Shown in pieces: positions 61,475 through 64,000 of a stretch of DNA of 64,000 nt; positions within the stretch are counted from its first letter, which is position 1; each line of letters starts with the position of its first letter. Under the pieces are notes generated by a model. It saw only the letters and a program-made list of their open reading frames with translations, searched no databases and had not been told where the DNA came from. Position numbers and translations under genes: made by a program. This stretch comes from an uncultured Commensalibacter sp. (GTDB lineage Bacteria; Pseudomonadota; Alphaproteobacteria; Acetobacterales; Acetobacteraceae), in contig CALYOP010000003.1 of NCBI GenBank assembly GCA_945266285.1, positions 186,001 through 250,000 of the forward strand, written 5' to 3'.

Positions 61475-62635
61475 TTAGCTTCTTCCGCGATGTTTTGCCT
61501 TTTGAGAAGTAACAACATTACTACGAATAAAATGAAGCGGCCGTTTCTTTGTATTTCCTTGCGCTGCCAACCGTTTAGAAGTTGATCGACTGGCTACACG
61601 TGTGGATACTGAAGTAACATTACGATGACTTTTGCTCTTTGTTGAGCTTGCTGCTGCCATCTGAATAGCGGAGGAATGCCCCCGACGACGTGTTTTGTGT
61701 CTTGAAGTCGCTGAAGAACGTGCCAAAATAATCGGTCTGGCAACTGGAGCAATCCCTTTTTGTGAGAACCCATCATCCAGAAGATTGGCCATCAATGCAT
61801 TCCGTTGATTATTACTTGAAGCACCCATGACAACCCCGATCAACCGCACATTGCTATGTACTGCAGAACTTACCAGATTATGGCCTGCTGCAACGGTATA
61901 ACCCGTCTTCAAACCATCAGCACCGGCATAGGATTTCAATAAGGGATCATGATTAGGGATAATGCGGCCCCGGAAATTAAAATAAGGAACGGCAAAGAAT
62001 TGGTAATATTCAGGATAATCAACAATCAAATGCCGTGCCAACGTGGCAAAATCTTTGGCCGTGGTCGTTTGATTGGGATTAGGAAGACCCGAAGCATTAT
62101 AAAACTTGGTATCGCCCATCCCCAATACCCAAGCTTCCTGCGTCATCATTTGGGCAAAACGTTCTTCGTCGCCACCGCCAATAAATTCACCCAACGCACA
62201 AGCAGCATCATTGGCCGATTTGGTAACCAATGCCAAAATTGCTTCACGCACGGTCAAAGTATTGCCCGGTCGCAAACCCAATTTGGAAGGTTCCATTATC
62301 GACGCATGTATTGAAATAGGAATGCGTTGTTCCAAAGACATGGCATTCGCACGTAATGCGCGAAACGTCATGTATAACGTCATCATTTTTGTCAAACTGG
62401 CGGGATAGCGTTTCAGATTGGCATCTTTTTGGGAAAGTACATTGCCATCCATATCAACAACGATGGAACTAATTCGTCCTGGATATTGCGCTTTGGCTTG
62501 CCCCATAATCCCTATAAAAGTCAAACAGGTTAAAAAGAAAGCTGTTCCAAAACGAATTCTGCAATTTTTCAAATCGGGTCCTTTCCAAATAAATAAACGA
62601 TTGGTCAAGTTGGTCTCCCGTTTGTCAAGATCCAT
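61475..62635 (-). CDS. dacA: D-alanyl-D-alanine carboxypeptidase (S11 family)
   Basis: A 386-residue penicillin-binding enzyme that trims the terminal D-Ala of peptidoglycan stem peptides. Catalytic motifs are SxxK in ASLTK (Ser80-Lys83), SxN in KSANDAACALGEF (140-142) and KTG in GLKTGYT (243-245). A signal peptide ends near residue 49 (GQAKA-QY), with a long n-region that could mean a later start. The C-terminal ~90 residues are very basic and Ser/Arg/His-rich and do not look like the PBP5 C-terminal domain. The gene lies upstream of map on the same strand. Confidence 0.92.
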   Translation of the reverse strand: MDLDKRETNLTNRLFIWKGPDLKNCRIRFGTAFFLTCLTFIGIMGQAKAQYPGRISSIVVDMDGNVLSQKDANLKRYPASLTKMMTLYMTFRALRANAMSLEQRIPISIHASIMEPSKLGLRPGNTLTVREAILALVTKSANDAACALGEFIGGGDEERFAQMMTQEAWVLGMGDTKFYNASGLPNPNQTTTAKDFATLARHLIVDYPEYYQFFAVPYFNFRGRIIPNHDPLLKSYAGADGLKTGYTVAAGHNLVSSAVHSNVRLIGVVMGASSNNQRNALMANLLDDGFSQKGIAPVARPIILARSSATSRHKTRRRGHSSAIQMAAASSTKSKSHRNVTSVSTRVASRSTSKRLAAQGNTKKRPLHFIRSNVVTSQKAKHRGRS

Positions 62636-63096
62636 TATTTGCTATTAATTTTACATTCGAACACAATTTATTTAAAAAACTTAACTAAATAAATAGGACG
62701 AACCGGATTCAAATTAAAGTAAAAAAATTAAAGCAATAATCGCATTACTATTTTATGACGAATTGCTTATAACCTTTTTGAAAGTGAAATACAACCCAAA
62801 ATTCATTTAAAATACAATGATATAGAAGGAAAAGTTCCTATTTCTTTGCAATTGTGGTAAATTAGCTTAACAACAAGTAAACATTGACTTTTCGTTTGTA
62901 TTGTATGTAAAAAATGAAAATCATCATAGATTGATTAACAATTTTCTTTTTTTCTAAGATTTTAGCTTTATTCAAATGATAATGGTTGATTGATAGCTTA
63001 AAATAAATATTTCTCTAATAAATCCTGAAAATGCAAAAAATTCTAACCTATTGAAAACATGGCCTTTTTGTCGCAGATTCATCTAAGTATCCATAC
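62636..63096. other. Divergent intergenic region between the D,D-carboxypeptidase and clpS
   Basis: About 460 AT-rich bases with no gene seen. A possible plus-strand promoter is TTGACT (62884-62889) with TGTAAA (62906-62911), about 185 bases before clpS. A weak hairpin (GAAAAT / ATTTTC) with T7 follows at 62916-62953. This may be the promoter region of clpS or noise from AT-rich DNA. Confidence 0.3.
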
Positions 63097-63459
63097 ATGA
63101 ATATTCAATCTCGTATATATGCTTCATCAAAATCCCAGAACATTAATCCCGGACATGATGAACAAATTTTTATAGATTTACTTTTTGAGAATCAGCAAAA
63201 AACCAAAAAACCTTCGCGTTACAAGGTTCTGATGCTGAATGACGATTACACCCCCATGGATTTTGTCGTTCATATTCTTCAGCAACTTTTTGATAAACCT
63301 ACTGAAGAAGCCATTAAGATTATGATGAATGTTCATAATAATGGAATCGGTGTTTGTGGAGTTTATACCTATGAAATTGCAGAAACCAAAGTCGCACAAG
63401 TAATCAACATCGCCCGACAGCAACAACACCCCTTACAATGTATGCTTGAGCGGGAATAA
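63097..63459 (+). CDS. clpS: ATP-dependent Clp protease adaptor ClpS
   Basis: A 120-residue adaptor that delivers N-degron substrates to ClpA. The N-terminal extension (~35 residues) is variable; the core has [19 protein letters not shown], then [22 protein letters not shown] and the CMLERE end. The NDDYTPM and hydrophobic pocket residues are standard. clpA starts 151 bases downstream. Confidence 0.94.
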   Translation: MNIQSRIYASSKSQNINPGHDEQIFIDLLFENQQKTKKPSRYKVLMLNDDYTPMDFVVHILQQLFDKPTEEAIKIMMNVHNNGIGVCGVYTYEIAETKVAQVINIARQQQHPLQCMLERE

Positions 63460-63610
63460 TTCATATCCCACAACAGGATCCCTTGTAATAATAAGCCGAC
63501 ATACAAATATTAAGTAAACTTGATTGTTTGTTATTTGTGTGAAAACCTATTATACTTGGATAATTGGCATTATTAAAATACGGGAGCCTTACCCGAAGGG
63601 GCTATGGAGC

Positions 63611-64000
63611 ATGTTATCACGTAATCTAGAGTACTCTTTGCGCCGCGCGATAAACTTGGCCGGTAGCCATAATCATGAATACGTTACGCTTGAACATCTT
63701 TTGTTGGGTCTTACCGAAGATCCGGACGCTCTTAATGTATTTCAAGCATGCAATATCAATCTGAAAAGATTGCATAATGATCTCTTACAATTTATCGAAA
63801 ATGATCTGACCATCCTGACAACGACCCTTTCTACGGATCCAAAACCCACCGCTGCATTTCAACGCGTTATCCAACGGGCCACCATACAAGTACAGTCTAG
63901 TGGAAATGATGAAGTTAACGGTGCCAATATATTGGTTTCCCTATTTTCGGAACGTGAAAGCCACGCTGTCTATTTCCTTCAATTACAGGATATGACCCGT
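63611..64000 (+). CDS. clpA: ClpA, ATP-dependent Clp protease ATPase subunit (N-terminal part, truncated by window)
   Basis: The first 130 residues of ClpA. The N-domain repeat is clear: LSRNLEYSLRRAINLAG, then HEYVTLEHLLLGL and FQRVIQRATIQVQSSG with ANILVSLFSERES. The start is the ATG at 63611, with AAGGGG about 10 bases before it. The rest of the gene is beyond the window. ClpA unfolds substrates for ClpP. It follows clpS in the standard order. Confidence 0.95.
   Translation, partial: MLSRNLEYSLRRAINLAGSHNHEYVTLEHLLLGLTEDPDALNVFQACNINLKRLHNDLLQFIENDLTILTTTLSTDPKPTAAFQRVIQRATIQVQSSGNDEVNGANILVSLFSERESHAVYFLQLQDMTR

Noticed and set aside
1-64000. CRISPR arrays, insertion sequences, prophage or integrase genes
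   Set aside because: None was seen: no regularly spaced repeats, transposase motifs or phage genes in the translated frames.

Overview
This window is a compact, AT-rich (roughly 40% G+C by eye, not counted) piece of an alphaproteobacterial chromosome. The gene set points to an acetic acid bacterium (Acetobacteraceae), most likely a low-G+C, Commensalibacter-like lineage. The pointers are hopanoid transporter HpnN, an OlsB-type ornithine-lipid acyltransferase, the tsaB-rimI-fur and dnaX-ybaB-recR gene orders with a short SRP RNA upstream of dnaX, the mutY-DUF721 pair, and a ClpS/ClpA pair. The genus is an inference; only a marker phylogeny would settle it. No insertion sequence, prophage, integrase or CRISPR array was seen.

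Layout. 1-5 kb: a partial unknown gene, a small membrane protein, nitroreductase and Old Yellow Enzyme genes, a 730-bp gap with a strong terminator, and a lytic transglycosylase-SPOR lipoprotein preceded by a near-perfect 42-bp palindrome. 5.4-8.3 kb: a capsule-type ABC exporter (KpsM/KpsT-like) with a GT61-like protein between the two subunits. 8.4-12.9 kb: transporters and an aldo/keto reductase. 12.9-17.1 kb: a lone POTRA protein, hemH-mutY, and divergent dciA-like and phosphate acyltransferase genes. 17.1-20.5 kb: a TPP riboswitch driving a TonB-dependent receptor and a ThiY-like binding protein. 20.6-25 kb: tandem FUSC exporters. 25-32 kb: lnt, olsB, fur, then rimI, tsaB, a RutE-like nitroreductase, nfuA and a TagF-like transferase. 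32-36.3 kb: a tonB-exbB-exbD-exbD-TPR operon. 36.3-43 kb: prfB with its +1 frameshift, mrcA, an aldo/keto reductase, hrcA and rdgB. 43-50.3 kb: hpnN and a riboflavin operon (ribD-ribE-ribBA-ubiC-ribH) under an FMN riboswitch. 50.5-56.5 kb: tRNA-Thr, an unusual lipoprotein, and dnaX-ybaB-recR-SDR-folB preceded by SRP RNA. 56.5-64 kb: a CatB-like acetyltransferase, ggt, an Mrr-type nuclease, map, a D,D-carboxypeptidase, clpS and the start of clpA.

How it fits together. Much of the window concerns the envelope: peptidoglycan (transglycosylase, PBP1a, D,D-carboxypeptidase), lipoprotein acylation (Lnt), ornithine lipid and hopanoid handling, surface glycan export, and TonB-driven uptake. Vitamin supply is under direct metabolite control: thiamine (precursor) uptake by TPP and riboflavin synthesis by FMN. 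The least-explained items are a shared N-terminal domain joined to two different enzymes (30.6 and 56.5 kb), a GT61-like protein with an altered signature motif, the lone POTRA protein, the W/G-motif lipoprotein next to tRNA-Thr, and a possible small RNA near 3.4 kb.
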